Assembly (NCBI GenBank): GCA_030743815.1 | Contig: JASLRT010000090.1 | Span: 1-64,000, forward strand | Reading direction: 5' to 3' | From: Candidatus Neomarinimicrobiota bacterium | GTDB lineage: Bacteria > Fidelibacterota > Marinisomatia > Marinisomatales > S15-B10 | Length of the DNA stretch: 64,000 bases | Part shown: piece after piece, positions 23,703-32,685 of the stretch | How the letters are laid out: the number at the start of each line of letters is the position of its first letter | How positions within the stretch are numbered: position 1 is the first letter of the stretch | Made by a program: the position numbers and the translations under genes | The notes under the pieces: generated by a model | Database searches by the model: none | What the model saw: only the letters and a program-made list of their open reading frames with translations | What the model was told of the DNA's origin: nothing

Positions 23703-25217
23703 ATGGGTAAATGCAGGTTCACTTTGCTACATATTTCAGCACTCTTACTTCTTTCGTGCTCAAGTCAGCCCATTGAAGAGCTGACTATTACTGCATCTTC
23801 ATCTAAGGCTAAGGAACTATTCCTGGAGGCTCGATATGCCTCTCAGGAAAACAATGGTGGCGACGCCCGCGAAAAGTACAGAGCAGCGCTTGCCGAAGAT
23901 ACCGACTTTGTGCTGGCCAAACTATACATTAATGAACAGGACCCCATCAAGAACCGGCAGTACAGGCAAGAAGCTTTTGCCGCCAAAGATCGTGTCTCAG
24001 ACATGGAACGGTCATTCATCCAAATTGAAGAGAATATATTTGAAGGCAATTCGGACGGTAGGCTCGAAGCCGCACAGAAGTTGGTCGCCGATCATCCCAA
24101 TCTCCCGGAGGCGCATCTAGAACTGGGTTGGGCCTACAATGTGAGGAGAGAGCTCGATCAAGCAGCGGCGTCTTTCAAACAGTCCGTGGAGATTGACCGC
24201 GATTTCTATCCTGGTTGGTTCTCTCTCACATCACAACATGTGGGGGTCGGAAACAACATTGAGCTACCCGATGAAGAGAAGGACATGGACCTTGCGCTGG
24301 GCTACGCGGACGAGATGATACGAATCCGCCCCGACGCCGGTTACTCCTATCAGTTGAAGGGAAACATTTACCGGCATGCCAGCGATTTCGAAGCGGCCAA
24401 GAAAGTCTATGAGAAAGGGATCGAAGTCGATGAAGAGAGCGGCTCATCTCATATCAATACCGCCATACTGGTCTCCGCCCACAATCTTATGTTTAACGGT
24501 GAGTTTGAAGAAGCGCACGAACGCTACAGCCGTTCTATCTCTCTTGCTTCCAACCCTAACGGCAAGCTTAACTTGACCATTTACAAAATGTTCTCATACT
24601 TGCATCAGAACAGGTTTGATGAGGCAATTGACCTCCTCGCCGAAACGGAGTCAGGAATCGACGATATGGATCTGTCTGAAACGGCGGCCCTCGGCTGGAA
24701 AGCAGGACTTAATTTTCAGAAGTTCCTTGTCTATGGACACAGCCAGAGAAAGAAAGAAGCGTTCGAGGCTGTCGAAACGAATATCGCTCTCAGAGAGAAG
24801 ATGATGGTTAAACTGGATGATGAAATTACGAAACGGGACAACACAGCCGGCTTTGCATCACTGCGCGCCTGGTGCAATGTCCTGTTTGGCAATTATGATA
24901 CCGCTGAAAATCATCTTAACGAGGCAAAAGCTATACTTGAGAACATCAAAGATCCGACAATACTTGAAGGGTATTACGGTCTCAAAGGTATGATCGCCCT
25001 CAACCGCGGAAAGACCGATGAGGCGGTGAAGTTTTTCGAGAAGGTGGATGAAGCGAATAATCTGTACTACGGCTACTTCAAGGCGCTTGCGCTGAAGGGG
25101 GCTGGTGAGGATGAGCGGTCAAACAAAATTATTGAGGGGATCACCCGCTGGAATTTCTCCAGCTGGCACAGCGCCATTGTCCGCAACCTGGCTAAAAAAC
25201 AGCTTGGCTTATCCTAA
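23703..25217 (+). CDS. TPR-repeat lipoprotein
   Basis: A 504-aa lipoprotein (lipobox LLLSC, Cys19) made almost wholly of tetratricopeptide-type helix pairs. Clear repeats include AHLELGWAYNVRRELDQAAASFKQSVEID, YQLKGNIYRHASDFEAAKKVYEKGIEVD and YGLKGMIALNRGKTDEAVKFFEKVDEAN. Such proteins are scaffolds. It resembles the periplasmic TPR part found next to eukaryote-like kinases and sensors in FCB bacteria, but no enzyme domain is fused to it. GAGG lies eight bases before the ATG. It opens a plus-strand operon that goes on with a secreted TonB-C domain and the phosphatase sensor, so it may take part in sensing at the inner face of the outer membrane. Confidence 0.75.
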   Translation: MGKCRFTLLHISALLLLSCSSQPIEELTITASSSKAKELFLEARYASQENNGGDAREKYRAALAEDTDFVLAKLYINEQDPIKNRQYRQEAFAAKDRVSDMERSFIQIEENIFEGNSDGRLEAAQKLVADHPNLPEAHLELGWAYNVRRELDQAAASFKQSVEIDRDFYPGWFSLTSQHVGVGNNIELPDEEKDMDLALGYADEMIRIRPDAGYSYQLKGNIYRHASDFEAAKKVYEKGIEVDEESGSSHINTAILVSAHNLMFNGEFEEAHERYSRSISLASNPNGKLNLTIYKMFSYLHQNRFDEAIDLLAETESGIDDMDLSETAALGWKAGLNFQKFLVYGHSQRKKEAFEAVETNIALREKMMVKLDDEITKRDNTAGFASLRAWCNVLFGNYDTAENHLNEAKAILENIKDPTILEGYYGLKGMIALNRGKTDEAVKFFEKVDEANNLYYGYFKALALKGAGEDERSNKIIEGITRWNFSSWHSAIVRNLAKKQLGLS

Positions 25218-25250
25218 TTACAATTTCAATTGAATTGAGGACTAAAAATA

Positions 25251-25661
25251 ATGCCATTAAAACGAGGATTTAATATGATAGCCGTAAGAACATTCTTTCT
25301 CCTGGTGCTCCTGATAACATCATCGGTCGCGGTCGCGCAACAAAAAGACGAACAGGGCATCTACCTTGTCGCTGAGAAGATGCCTGAGATTAAGGGAGGT
25401 GTACAGACTGTCGCCAAGAAACTAAAATATCCGAAACAAGCGAAAGTTATGCAGGTTCAAGGTGTCGTCTATGTCGGTTTTATTGTCACTGAAGAAGGTA
25501 AAGTTAAAGAACCGAAAATCTTAAGACCGCTGGGTGCAGGTTGCGATGAAGAAGCTTTAAGGGTTGTTGAGGAATTGGAGTTTGTTCCCGGCTACCATCA
25601 AGGCAAGGCTGTTCCCGTGAGATTTGTCCTCCCTATCAGGTTCAGGCTCAAGAGGAGTTAG
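25251..25661 (+). CDS. Secreted stand-alone TonB C-terminal domain protein
   Basis: A 136-aa protein with a signal peptide (cleavage near VAVAQ) followed by a TonB C-terminal (TIGR01352-type) domain: KKLKYPKQAKVMQVQGVVYVGFIVTEEGKVKEPKILR, then CDEEALRVVEELEFVPG and VPVRFVLPIRFRL. It lacks the transmembrane anchor and proline-rich spacer of a true TonB, and no ExbB or ExbD gene is near. So it is probably not the energy transducer but a periplasmic protein that may bind a receptor or peptidoglycan. Both Met1 and Met9 (25275) have purine-rich ribosome binding sites, so the start is uncertain. It sits seven bases before the phosphatase-sensor gene and is probably cotranscribed. Confidence 0.75.
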   Translation: MPLKRGFNMIAVRTFFLLVLLITSSVAVAQQKDEQGIYLVAEKMPEIKGGVQTVAKKLKYPKQAKVMQVQGVVYVGFIVTEEGKVKEPKILRPLGAGCDEEALRVVEELEFVPGYHQGKAVPVRFVLPIRFRLKRS

Positions 25662-25667
25662 AGTTCG

Positions 25668-28600
25668 ATGAACGTAAGGCGGCGAATGCGGCTAGTAGTA
25701 CCATCTATCATTCTGTCCAGCTTCTTGTTGGCGGCGAACGGACAAATGGTCTTCCAGAGGATTACTAATGAAAATGGCCTGTCGGATAACGTCATCGGTT
25801 CAATTTCTGATGATAACAACGGTTTTGTCTGGCTTGGGACAACGGAAGGTCTCAACAGGTACGATGGTTATGACGTAACTGTTTTCTCCTCTAACCCGTT
25901 CGACAGCACGGCACTGTCAGGAAATAGAATCTGGAACCTCTACAAAGATTCCGCAGGTGATCTCTGGGCAATAACCGATAAGGGGCTGGACTTGTACCGT
26001 TATGGTAAGGACTCGTTCACACGATATACGACCGCGAGTAGACCTGTTTACGTCTTGGAGGACCGTGACGGCGTGCTCTGGGCAGCGACAAAACAGAGCG
26101 GCGTCTACAGAATTGATAAGTCGACGGGTGAAGTGAAGAGTTTTCAGTTCAGTCCATTAGACCCATATACGATTTCCAGTGACGATTTTGATGAAACACA
26201 GTTTACTCCAATTGTGGAGGACACCCTGGGCAATCTCTGGTTCGGCACCACCAACGGGCTTAATTACTATCGTAAGGATAAAGATATATTCATCCGTTTT
26301 TTCCACTCAGAGTCAGACACAAACACCGTATCAGACAACAGAATAAATACACTACTCATACTGGATAACAGCCTATGGGTAGGTACCCCGAGCGGACTGG
26401 ATAGAATCCGGATTGGCGATCTGAAGGTAGAGCGCTACGCCCGTACTCGCTGGTTCTCTATGGCTCAATCGTATGCGGTATCTCAATTAATACCGTTTAA
26501 GACAGGCGCACAAATGTCAGGATTCTGGATGGCCACTTACAGCGGACTTGTCTATTACGACGCGAATATGGACATGTTTGATGATGTGATTTACGAAAAC
26601 CTCTTTGGCAAGTTCGTCAGAGCCGTTTATGAAGGGATTGATGGTGATCTATGGATATATGTGGCTGGGTTCAAAGGCATTATCCATTTTAAGACTTCAA
26701 ACTTCTACAGTATGTATGGTCTGATTGATGAAGATGTAGATTTCGAAACGGCTGTACACGATCCTGAAGATGCCGGATCAATCTCTGGAAATGAGATAAC
26801 AAGTTTATTTATTGATGAAATGAAGAATGTCTGGATCGGTACTACAAAAGGGCTGAATAGACTCATCAAGACACCCAAGTACTTCCAGACACTCAATCCA
26901 AATACAACGAAGGATATCGTAAGGGGTCACAATATTGAATCAGTGAGAATTGATTCTGATAACTCTGTCTGGATTGGACACGAAAAAGGAGTTGACCATT
27001 TAACCAGTTCCCATGAACTGATCCGTAGCTACATCTCCGATCCAATGGATGAAAACTCATTGCTCACGGCGGAGACGGGTATTCTCGAGATTTCACCTGA
27101 AGGAGGGATCTGGATTGCAAGTCAGTACGCCGGCTTAACCCTAATAGATCCAGACAGTAATAAGTTTACGAGATTCCCCAATATTGAAGACGTTGACAGA
27201 GGTGATCAATTAGCAGGGAAAATACGTACCATCTACAGGGATCGAGAAGGGATTATGTGGTTCGCGACGTACGACGGAATTGCCAAACACAAGCTGGACA
27301 GATTCGTTATTTATAAGTACAACCCCAGTATGCAGAATGCGCATGTTGCCGGTGTCACAGCCTTTTTGGAGGACTCTGGAAACCACTTCTGGATTGGAAC
27401 GGAATCGAACGGTCTGTTCCGTACCGATAAGAAGACAATGGAACCAACAAAACACTACATTCTCGATCCAGACGACCCAAACAGTTTCTCCTCGAATGTA
27501 GTGGCATCCTTGTATGAGGACGGAGATGGTACCCTGTGGATCGGATCGGCGGGAGAAGGACTATACAGGTACAACAGGGACGCGGACAACTTTGCGAGAT
27601 ATTCAGTTGGCGACGGCTTGCCCAGCAACACTATTTCGTCAATTACCGCTGATAATGAAGGATTCTTATGGATGGGCACTCGACGCGGCGTAGCGAGGAT
27701 GAATCCCCAGGAAGAGTCATTCCAATCATTTACTGAATCAGACGGACTACCGGGGGATATCTTGAATCCGGCATCCATTGCCGTCAGTTCTCTTGGCAGG
27801 CTGTATTTTGGTGGTGTAGCTGGGCTTACAACAGTAAATCCTGGCAATATAACCACTAACCTTGACAAGCCTGCTCTGGCCATTGAAACGGTCGAAACGA
27901 TCGATTTCAGAGGTAACAAGCAGTTAGTCGATTTTTCAGAGGGTGCGATTGAGATTGATCACAGAATACAGTCAATTATCGTAAACTTCGTCGGCCTGAG
28001 CTACAATAAGTCAGTGAAGAATCAGTACGCCTACAGCCTAGAGAATTACTTGACCAACTGGGTTGACAACAGCACCAACAGATCGGTCTCACTGCAGGGG
28101 CTCGATCCTGACTCTTATACCTTCAAGTTCAAAGCAAGCAACAATGACGGCTTGTGGAACGAACAGCCGTACACTCTTCAAATAAAGGTGAATCCACCTT
28201 TCTGGAAGACTTGGTGGGCATATTCATCTTACGCCTTGGTGGTGCTGGTTGCAGGAGCATTTGTCGTCCATCAGGTAGACCGGGCTCAGCGCAGAAAGAT
28301 CGAAGAGAAACGAAAGACGGATGAACTCGCTGAGGCCAGAGATCTCCAGTTGAGCATGATTGCACAGGAAATGCCTAATATTTCCGGGGTAGAAGTTGAA
28401 GCCTACATGCGTACCAGCACAGAAGTAGGCGGCGACTATTACGATTTCTTTGAATTGCCGGACGGTAATATTTATGCTGTCTGTGGTGACGCAACAGGAC
28501 ACGGCACAAAATCGGGCATGATGGTCTCGATCACAAAAGCCGGGCTTTCCGGAATAGAATCGGAATCACCGGATGATATACTGAACTTGCTCGATCGCGT

Positions 28601-29051
28601 AGTAAAGCGGGTAGAGACTGGCAGACTGAGGATGTGCCTCAACATATGTGTGTTCAAGAACGGCGAAATTCATCTCGGTTCTGCAGCAATGCCACCCATT
28701 TACCACTACTCGGCGTCATCGCGGCAAGTGGAAGAGATAGCGATATCTAATCTGCCTTTGGGAGGTGGTGTTCAAGAACAGTTTGAGAAAGTAGAAAGGT
28801 CTTTTAACGATGGGGATGTTCTGGTAATGCTCTCAGACGGACTGCCTGAAGCACCCAATAATGAAGGTCACTTGCTTGACTATCCCGCAGTGAGGGACTG
28901 TATCGAGAACACCGCCAGCGGTGGTGCAAGAAAGGTCAAGGAGGCGCTGATAAGCCTTGGCGACGAATGGATGGCCGGTGTCCAAAACCCTGATGATATC
29001 ACTTTCATCGTCTTTGAGAAGAAAGAGTCCGCTCAAACCGCCACGGCGTAG
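25668..29051 (+). CDS. Two-component-propeller / Y_Y_Y / SpoIIE-type phosphatase sensor
   Basis: An 1127-aa membrane sensor. A signal sequence is followed by two seven-bladed Reg_prop propellers (about 30-730) with the usual W-L/I-G-T repeats (FVWLGTTEGLNRYDG, NLWFGTTNGLNYY, TLWIGSAGEGLYRY). A Y_Y_Y domain follows (about 765-842, YSLENYLTNWVDNS, GLWNEQPYTLQIKV), then one membrane helix (about 847-869). The cytoplasmic PP2C/SpoIIE phosphatase domain (about 895-1118) has its metal aspartates in VGGDYYDF (Asp923, Asp926), GDATGHG (Asp941), SDGLPEA (Asp1057) and NPDDITF (Asp1109/Asp1110). The usual partner of this sensor module is a histidine kinase. Here it is a Ser/Thr phosphatase, whose likely substrate is the STAS protein encoded two genes downstream. 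Confidence 0.92.
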   Translation: MNVRRRMRLVVPSIILSSFLLAANGQMVFQRITNENGLSDNVIGSISDDNNGFVWLGTTEGLNRYDGYDVTVFSSNPFDSTALSGNRIWNLYKDSAGDLWAITDKGLDLYRYGKDSFTRYTTASRPVYVLEDRDGVLWAATKQSGVYRIDKSTGEVKSFQFSPLDPYTISSDDFDETQFTPIVEDTLGNLWFGTTNGLNYYRKDKDIFIRFFHSESDTNTVSDNRINTLLILDNSLWVGTPSGLDRIRIGDLKVERYARTRWFSMAQSYAVSQLIPFKTGAQMSGFWMATYSGLVYYDANMDMFDDVIYENLFGKFVRAVYEGIDGDLWIYVAGFKGIIHFKTSNFYSMYGLIDEDVDFETAVHDPEDAGSISGNEITSLFIDEMKNVWIGTTKGLNRLIKTPKYFQTLNPNTTKDIVRGHNIESVRIDSDNSVWIGHEKGVDHLTSSHELIRSYISDPMDENSLLTAETGILEISPEGGIWIASQYAGLTLIDPDSNKFTRFPNIEDVDRGDQLAGKIRTIYRDREGIMWFATYDGIAKHKLDRFVIYKYNPSMQNAHVAGVTAFLEDSGNHFWIGTESNGLFRTDKKTMEPTKHYILDPDDPNSFSSNVVASLYEDGDGTLWIGSAGEGLYRYNRDADNFARYSVGDGLPSNTISSITADNEGFLWMGTRRGVARMNPQEESFQSFTESDGLPGDILNPASIAVSSLGRLYFGGVAGLTTVNPGNITTNLDKPALAIETVETIDFRGNKQLVDFSEGAIEIDHRIQSIIVNFVGLSYNKSVKNQYAYSLENYLTNWVDNSTNRSVSLQGLDPDSYTFKFKASNNDGLWNEQPYTLQIKVNPPFWKTWWAYSSYALVVLVAGAFVVHQVDRAQRRKIEEKRKTDELAEARDLQLSMIAQEMPNISGVEVEAYMRTSTEVGGDYYDFFELPDGNIYAVCGDATGHGTKSGMMVSITKAGLSGIESESPDDILNLLDRVVKRVETGRLRMCLNICVFKNGEIHLGSAAMPPIYHYSASSRQVEEIAISNLPLGGGVQEQFEKVERSFNDGDVLVMLSDGLPEAPNNEGHLLDYPAVRDCIENTASGGARKVKEALISLGDEWMAGVQNPDDITFIVFEKKESAQTATA

Positions 29052-29071
29052 GTACGAAGGGGAAACATAAA

Positions 29072-29491
29072 ATGCATGCAAAACCAAAAACGACAGTAGA
29101 ATTATCGATACCCGTAATTCACGACATGGAACTTGCCGCTACAAACACTGCGGAAGTAGTGGCAAAACATATGGATCTTAATGAAGAGGCCACCGCTGAA
29201 ATCAGTATGGCGCTCATCGAAGCGTGCCTGAATGCATTTGAGCACTCCAGATCGGATGGAGCAAACGTGTTCATACATTTTATCATAGAAGAAGATACTC
29301 TGATCATAAAAGTTGAAGATAAAGGCGTCGGTTTCGAAAGTGAGAAGGTTGAAATACCGGATATTGATGATAAACTGAAAGGCCAGAGAAAACGCGGGTG
29401 GGGACTTCAGATCATCAAAGAACTTATGGATTCAGTTGAATTTGAGTCTTCTGAATCGGGGACAACTGTAACAATGGTCAAGAATAAGTAG
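29072..29491 (+). CDS. RsbW/SpoIIAB-type anti-sigma serine kinase
   Basis: A 139-aa GHKL-fold ATPase of the anti-sigma-factor family (HATPase_c_2). The N box is ALIEACLNAFEHS (Glu50, Asn54), the G1 box is KVEDKGVGF (Asp83, Gly85), and the second glycine box is RKRGWGLQIIKELMD. These kinases phosphorylate a STAS partner on serine and bind a sigma factor or another target when the partner is phosphorylated. AGGGG lies before the ATG. The gene lies 20 bases after the phosphatase gene and 23 before the STAS gene, completing a partner-switching set. No sigma factor gene is adjacent, so the output target may be unlinked or may be the cyclase that follows. Confidence 0.9.
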   Translation: MHAKPKTTVELSIPVIHDMELAATNTAEVVAKHMDLNEEATAEISMALIEACLNAFEHSRSDGANVFIHFIIEEDTLIIKVEDKGVGFESEKVEIPDIDDKLKGQRKRGWGLQIIKELMDSVEFESSESGTTVTMVKNK

Positions 29492-29514
29492 AAGACTCTT
29501 AGGAGAGCAAAAGC

Positions 29515-29862
29515 ATGACAGATTTTGGCTTAGATGTTCGCGAAGCAAACGGTATCGTAATACTTGAGACCGATGGTTACCTGAATAACATCGCCGGGGA
29601 AAAGATTGCTGAAGTGTGTTCAGAGAAACTCGAAGAAGACAAGAAGATGTTTTTGATCAATCTGGAGAGAACTAAAGTAGTAAATAGTATTGGTGTATCG
29701 ATACTGATCGAGATAATTGAAAAGCTTCAAGGTGTAAATGGTAAACTTGGCTACTACAATTTGGTCCCAATTGTTGAAAAGACGTTCAATATCATGGGTC
29801 TGACCAAGTATTCCACTATCTTCCCCTCCGAAGAAGACGGCTTGGAAGCGTTTGCCGACTGA
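29515..29862 (+). CDS. RsbV/SpoIIAA-type STAS anti-sigma-factor antagonist
   Basis: A 115-aa STAS-domain protein. The fold pattern IVILETDGYLNNIAGEKI, MFLINLERTKVVNSIGVSILIEI, then KLGYYNLVP and IMGLTKYSTIF is typical. The phosphorylatable serine is expected at Ser58 in the loop VVNSIGVS, where many relatives have D-S-S-G. In this scheme the RsbW-like kinase phosphorylates Ser58 and the SpoIIE-like phosphatase removes the phosphate, freeing the STAS protein to hold the kinase. A good ribosome binding site (AGGAGAG) precedes the ATG. It is the third of three consecutive partner-switching genes, and the cyclase starts nine bases later. Confidence 0.9.
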   Translation: MTDFGLDVREANGIVILETDGYLNNIAGEKIAEVCSEKLEEDKKMFLINLERTKVVNSIGVSILIEIIEKLQGVNGKLGYYNLVPIVEKTFNIMGLTKYSTIFPSEEDGLEAFAD

Positions 29863-29871
29863 TCCTTCCCT

Positions 29872-31905
29872 TTGAACTCTGATTCCGATTACAAGGATCA
29901 AGTTGAATTCTACCTGAACGCCCTCGATGAATTGGGCGCTGTCCTGATAGATGAGGACAAGTCTTCCGGGATCAGCCGAGGCATACTGAGGATTATCCTT
30001 GGAACGATGATGGCGCCGAGAGGCGCCATTTTCATTCACAGCTCAGAAGGTCTGAAAGTAATGGCCGTCCAGGGAAACAAGAAGCTGAAATCACCACTGC
30101 CGTGGTCAGAAGAAGTCAGTAGTCAGTTGAGGGAGTTCAAACATTCGTCTCTCAGCGGCGGAGAAATCGACAGTCTCCTCAGCGATCTGCCCGAAAAGAC
30201 AAGGCGCTATTTCTCTGAGCTGGGCTGTGAACTGTATGTACCTCTCTACCACAAGAATTCTTTCATTGGGCTGCTTGCCCTGGGAAGGAAGTTCACTAAC
30301 GAAGATTTCACCGAAACAGAGATGAAAATCCTTGAGATTATCTGCAATCATCTCACTGACGCGCTCTATAATCAGGAACTTATTGAAGACATCCAGGAGA
30401 AAAGAACCGACTTACGCCTCAAACTGCTCGAATTGCAGACACTCTTTGACGTAAGTCTCGCCATAAGTTCTGTCCTCGATATGGACTCCCTCACGGAAGA
30501 AGTGCTCATTCGAGCCGCGGCAACGTTGAATGCTTCCACGGGATTCGTACTGATGGCTCAGGAGAACAGCCCAATCTTGAAACTGAAAGCCAGTTTCAAC
30601 GCCGATGAAGACCATCTGAACAAGATCATGTTTTCAACTACAAAGGGGGTACTCGCCGAGATCTGGAAAGGTCAAGAACCGAAAATGCTTTCGGTTGACG
30701 ATAATACTGAACTCCAGTCCAAGATCATGCACGATAATCTCTTGTTAGCACCACTCATCGGAAAAGACGGTGTGCTTGGATGTCTAGTGTTATGTGATAA
30801 GGAATCTCGAACTGGGATTGGTCCTTTTGCTTCTGAAGATCTAGAAATGTTGATGTCTCTGGCGGCGCAGGCGGGTGTAGCGATGGACAATGCTCGGCTG
30901 TTCAGAAACATCACTGATGCAAAACGTTTTAGTGAAAGCATCATGGGAAGTATTGCCACCGCTGTCATAACCACCAATCTATTAGGAGAAATAGACTCTG
31001 TCAACGACGCCGGCCTGAGGATTCTACAGATGCCGTCAGAGGAAATCATAGGAAATCACTATCAATATCTGTTCGAAAATGATTCCGCTGTGTGTGATGT
31101 CATATTAGCCGCCGAAACTAACCGGAAGATCGCTTCAGAGATGCATATCTCTTTTACCATAGGTTCAGATGAAACAATGATTAACATATCCGCCGCCCCG
31201 CTGACCGACTACCAGAACCAGCACCTGGGGATGGTTATTGCTATTGAAGATATTTCAATTGAAAACAAGATAAAGAACACTTTTAAACGTTATGTTTCCA
31301 AACAAGTAGTAGATCAATTACTCGATGATGAACGGGCACTGAATCTGGGTGGAGAAGAACGAGAGGTCACAATTCTTTTCAGCGACATCCGGGGTTTCAC
31401 AACCATGAGCGAAAACATGACGCCCGAGAAAGTGGTATCGACCCTGAATGAATATTTCAGTGAAATGATTGACATTGTTTTCAAACATAATGGTACTTTA
31501 GACAAGATCGTGGGTGATGAGCTGATGGTAATTTATGGGGCTCCCATTTCGTCTGAAGACGACTCTACTAACGCGATTGAAACAGCCATCACAATGACTG
31601 AATCGTTGAACAAATTGAACAATAAACGGATTGCCCGAAATGACGTGCCAATTAATATTGGAATCGGAATTAATCGTGGAAAAGTTATCTCTGGTAATAT
31701 CGGTTCAAAAGATCAGATGGATTATACCGTCATCGGGGACACCGTCAATTTGGGATCACGCCTTTGTTCAGTTGCTCAGGCGGGCCAAATACTCATATCC
31801 AAGGCTGCGAAAGAACACGCCCGAGGCTCCTTCAATTTTCATGAATTGGATCCGATTGAATTAAAAGGAAAAGCTAAACCGATACAAATCTACGAGGTGA
31901 TGTGA
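29872..31905 (+). CDS. Class III adenylate cyclase with GAF and PAS domains
   Basis: A 677-aa cytoplasmic protein that probably makes cAMP. Order: GAF-like domain (about 15-165), second GAF (about 185-345, TLFDVSLAISSVLDMDSLTEE), PAS (about 350-465, ITTNLLGEIDSVNDAGLRIL), a short linker, and a class III cyclase domain (about 488-677). Metal aspartates lie in LFSDIRGF (Asp505) and VGDELM (Asp549). Lys545 in LDKIVGDE and Thr619 in MDYTVIGD sit where adenine is read. A Thr there is typical of class IIIb (bicarbonate-responsive) cyclases. Asn626 and Arg630 of VNLGSR complete the site. The start is TTG with no clear ribosome binding site, nine bases after the STAS gene, so translation may be coupled. 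The Crp-type gene at 53389 is a candidate reader of its product. Confidence 0.88.
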   Translation: MNSDSDYKDQVEFYLNALDELGAVLIDEDKSSGISRGILRIILGTMMAPRGAIFIHSSEGLKVMAVQGNKKLKSPLPWSEEVSSQLREFKHSSLSGGEIDSLLSDLPEKTRRYFSELGCELYVPLYHKNSFIGLLALGRKFTNEDFTETEMKILEIICNHLTDALYNQELIEDIQEKRTDLRLKLLELQTLFDVSLAISSVLDMDSLTEEVLIRAAATLNASTGFVLMAQENSPILKLKASFNADEDHLNKIMFSTTKGVLAEIWKGQEPKMLSVDDNTELQSKIMHDNLLLAPLIGKDGVLGCLVLCDKESRTGIGPFASEDLEMLMSLAAQAGVAMDNARLFRNITDAKRFSESIMGSIATAVITTNLLGEIDSVNDAGLRILQMPSEEIIGNHYQYLFENDSAVCDVILAAETNRKIASEMHISFTIGSDETMINISAAPLTDYQNQHLGMVIAIEDISIENKIKNTFKRYVSKQVVDQLLDDERALNLGGEEREVTILFSDIRGFTTMSENMTPEKVVSTLNEYFSEMIDIVFKHNGTLDKIVGDELMVIYGAPISSEDDSTNAIETAITMTESLNKLNNKRIARNDVPINIGIGINRGKVISGNIGSKDQMDYTVIGDTVNLGSRLCSVAQAGQILISKAAKEHARGSFNFHELDPIELKGKAKPIQIYEVM

Positions 31906-31950
31906 TCACCCTTATGAGCGAGTCCCATGTACAACTGATTCATGAGGCGT

Positions 31951-32685
31951 TCACTCCTCAGATGATAGGTTCTCGATCTTCTGGGCAATATCGTCCAGTT
32001 TATATTCTATAACGGTATAGTGCGTCTCGATCCTGTGTAACCGTTCCTCAATCTCCTCATCCAGGATAAAATAATCTGTCACCATGGAAATAAAGGTGCC
32101 GAATAGAACCAATCCGGAAAAGATCAGTGCAACCGAAATAACCTTCCCTTCTACTGTTGCAGGCTCAACATCGCTGACGAATCCTAGCGTCGTGATGGTG
32201 ATAAGATTCCACCAGACACTATCTCCCAGTGTATTGATGTATTCGTTAGCAATTTTCTCGAATTGATAAAAACTTATTGAGGAAAGAAGCAATATTAGAA
32301 CTGTGAGGAACACTATATTTTGAAATGAGGATAAAGCGTCATTTTTATTAAAAATAAAATGCACATGCCTCAATGAACGGACCAGTCTAAGAATTCTGAT
32401 AATTCTAAATACTCGACCGTACCGAAGGAATCCGACTGCAGGGATTGATGATACCGCATCAATCCAACGAGACTTCAGGTATTTCGTTTTGTTGTCTGAC
32501 TTCACGAGGCCAACCGTAAAATCTCCGAGGAAAACGAAGCAGATGAGAGTGTCTATGATCAAGAGAATGTCCAGCGTTCTATCTGAAAAGGTTACGACCG
32601 TTTCGAGATAGACCTCAGCAATCACATAAACGGATAAGACAAATATGAACTTATCAAAGCCGCTTAATCCTTTTAAGAACTTCAT
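31951..32685 (-). CDS. Voltage-sensor cation channel with atypical pore filter
   Basis: A 244-aa membrane protein of the voltage-gated ion channel family. Segments S1-S3 lie within about 13-100. S4 carries seven arginines three residues apart (Arg88, 91, 94, 97, 100, 103, 106), a textbook voltage sensor. S5 is about 124-141, and the pore loop has LITITTLGFVSDVEP (about 161-175). Known potassium channels have T-V-G-Y-G-D here. This one reads T-L-G-F-V-S-D, with one extra residue and no second glycine, so selectivity is uncertain. S6 (about 182-205) and a short coiled tail (IEERLHRIETHYTVIEYKLDDIAQKIENL) could form a tetramer. AGGGGG lies before the ATG. Confidence 0.85.
   Translation of the reverse strand: MKFLKGLSGFDKFIFVLSVYVIAEVYLETVVTFSDRTLDILLIIDTLICFVFLGDFTVGLVKSDNKTKYLKSRWIDAVSSIPAVGFLRYGRVFRIIRILRLVRSLRHVHFIFNKNDALSSFQNIVFLTVLILLLSSISFYQFEKIANEYINTLGDSVWWNLITITTLGFVSDVEPATVEGKVISVALIFSGLVLFGTFISMVTDYFILDEEIEERLHRIETHYTVIEYKLDDIAQKIENLSSEE

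Noticed and set aside
25251-25661. TonB energy-transducer gene
   Set aside because: There is no membrane anchor or proline-rich spacer, a cleavable signal peptide is present, and exbB/exbD are not nearby.
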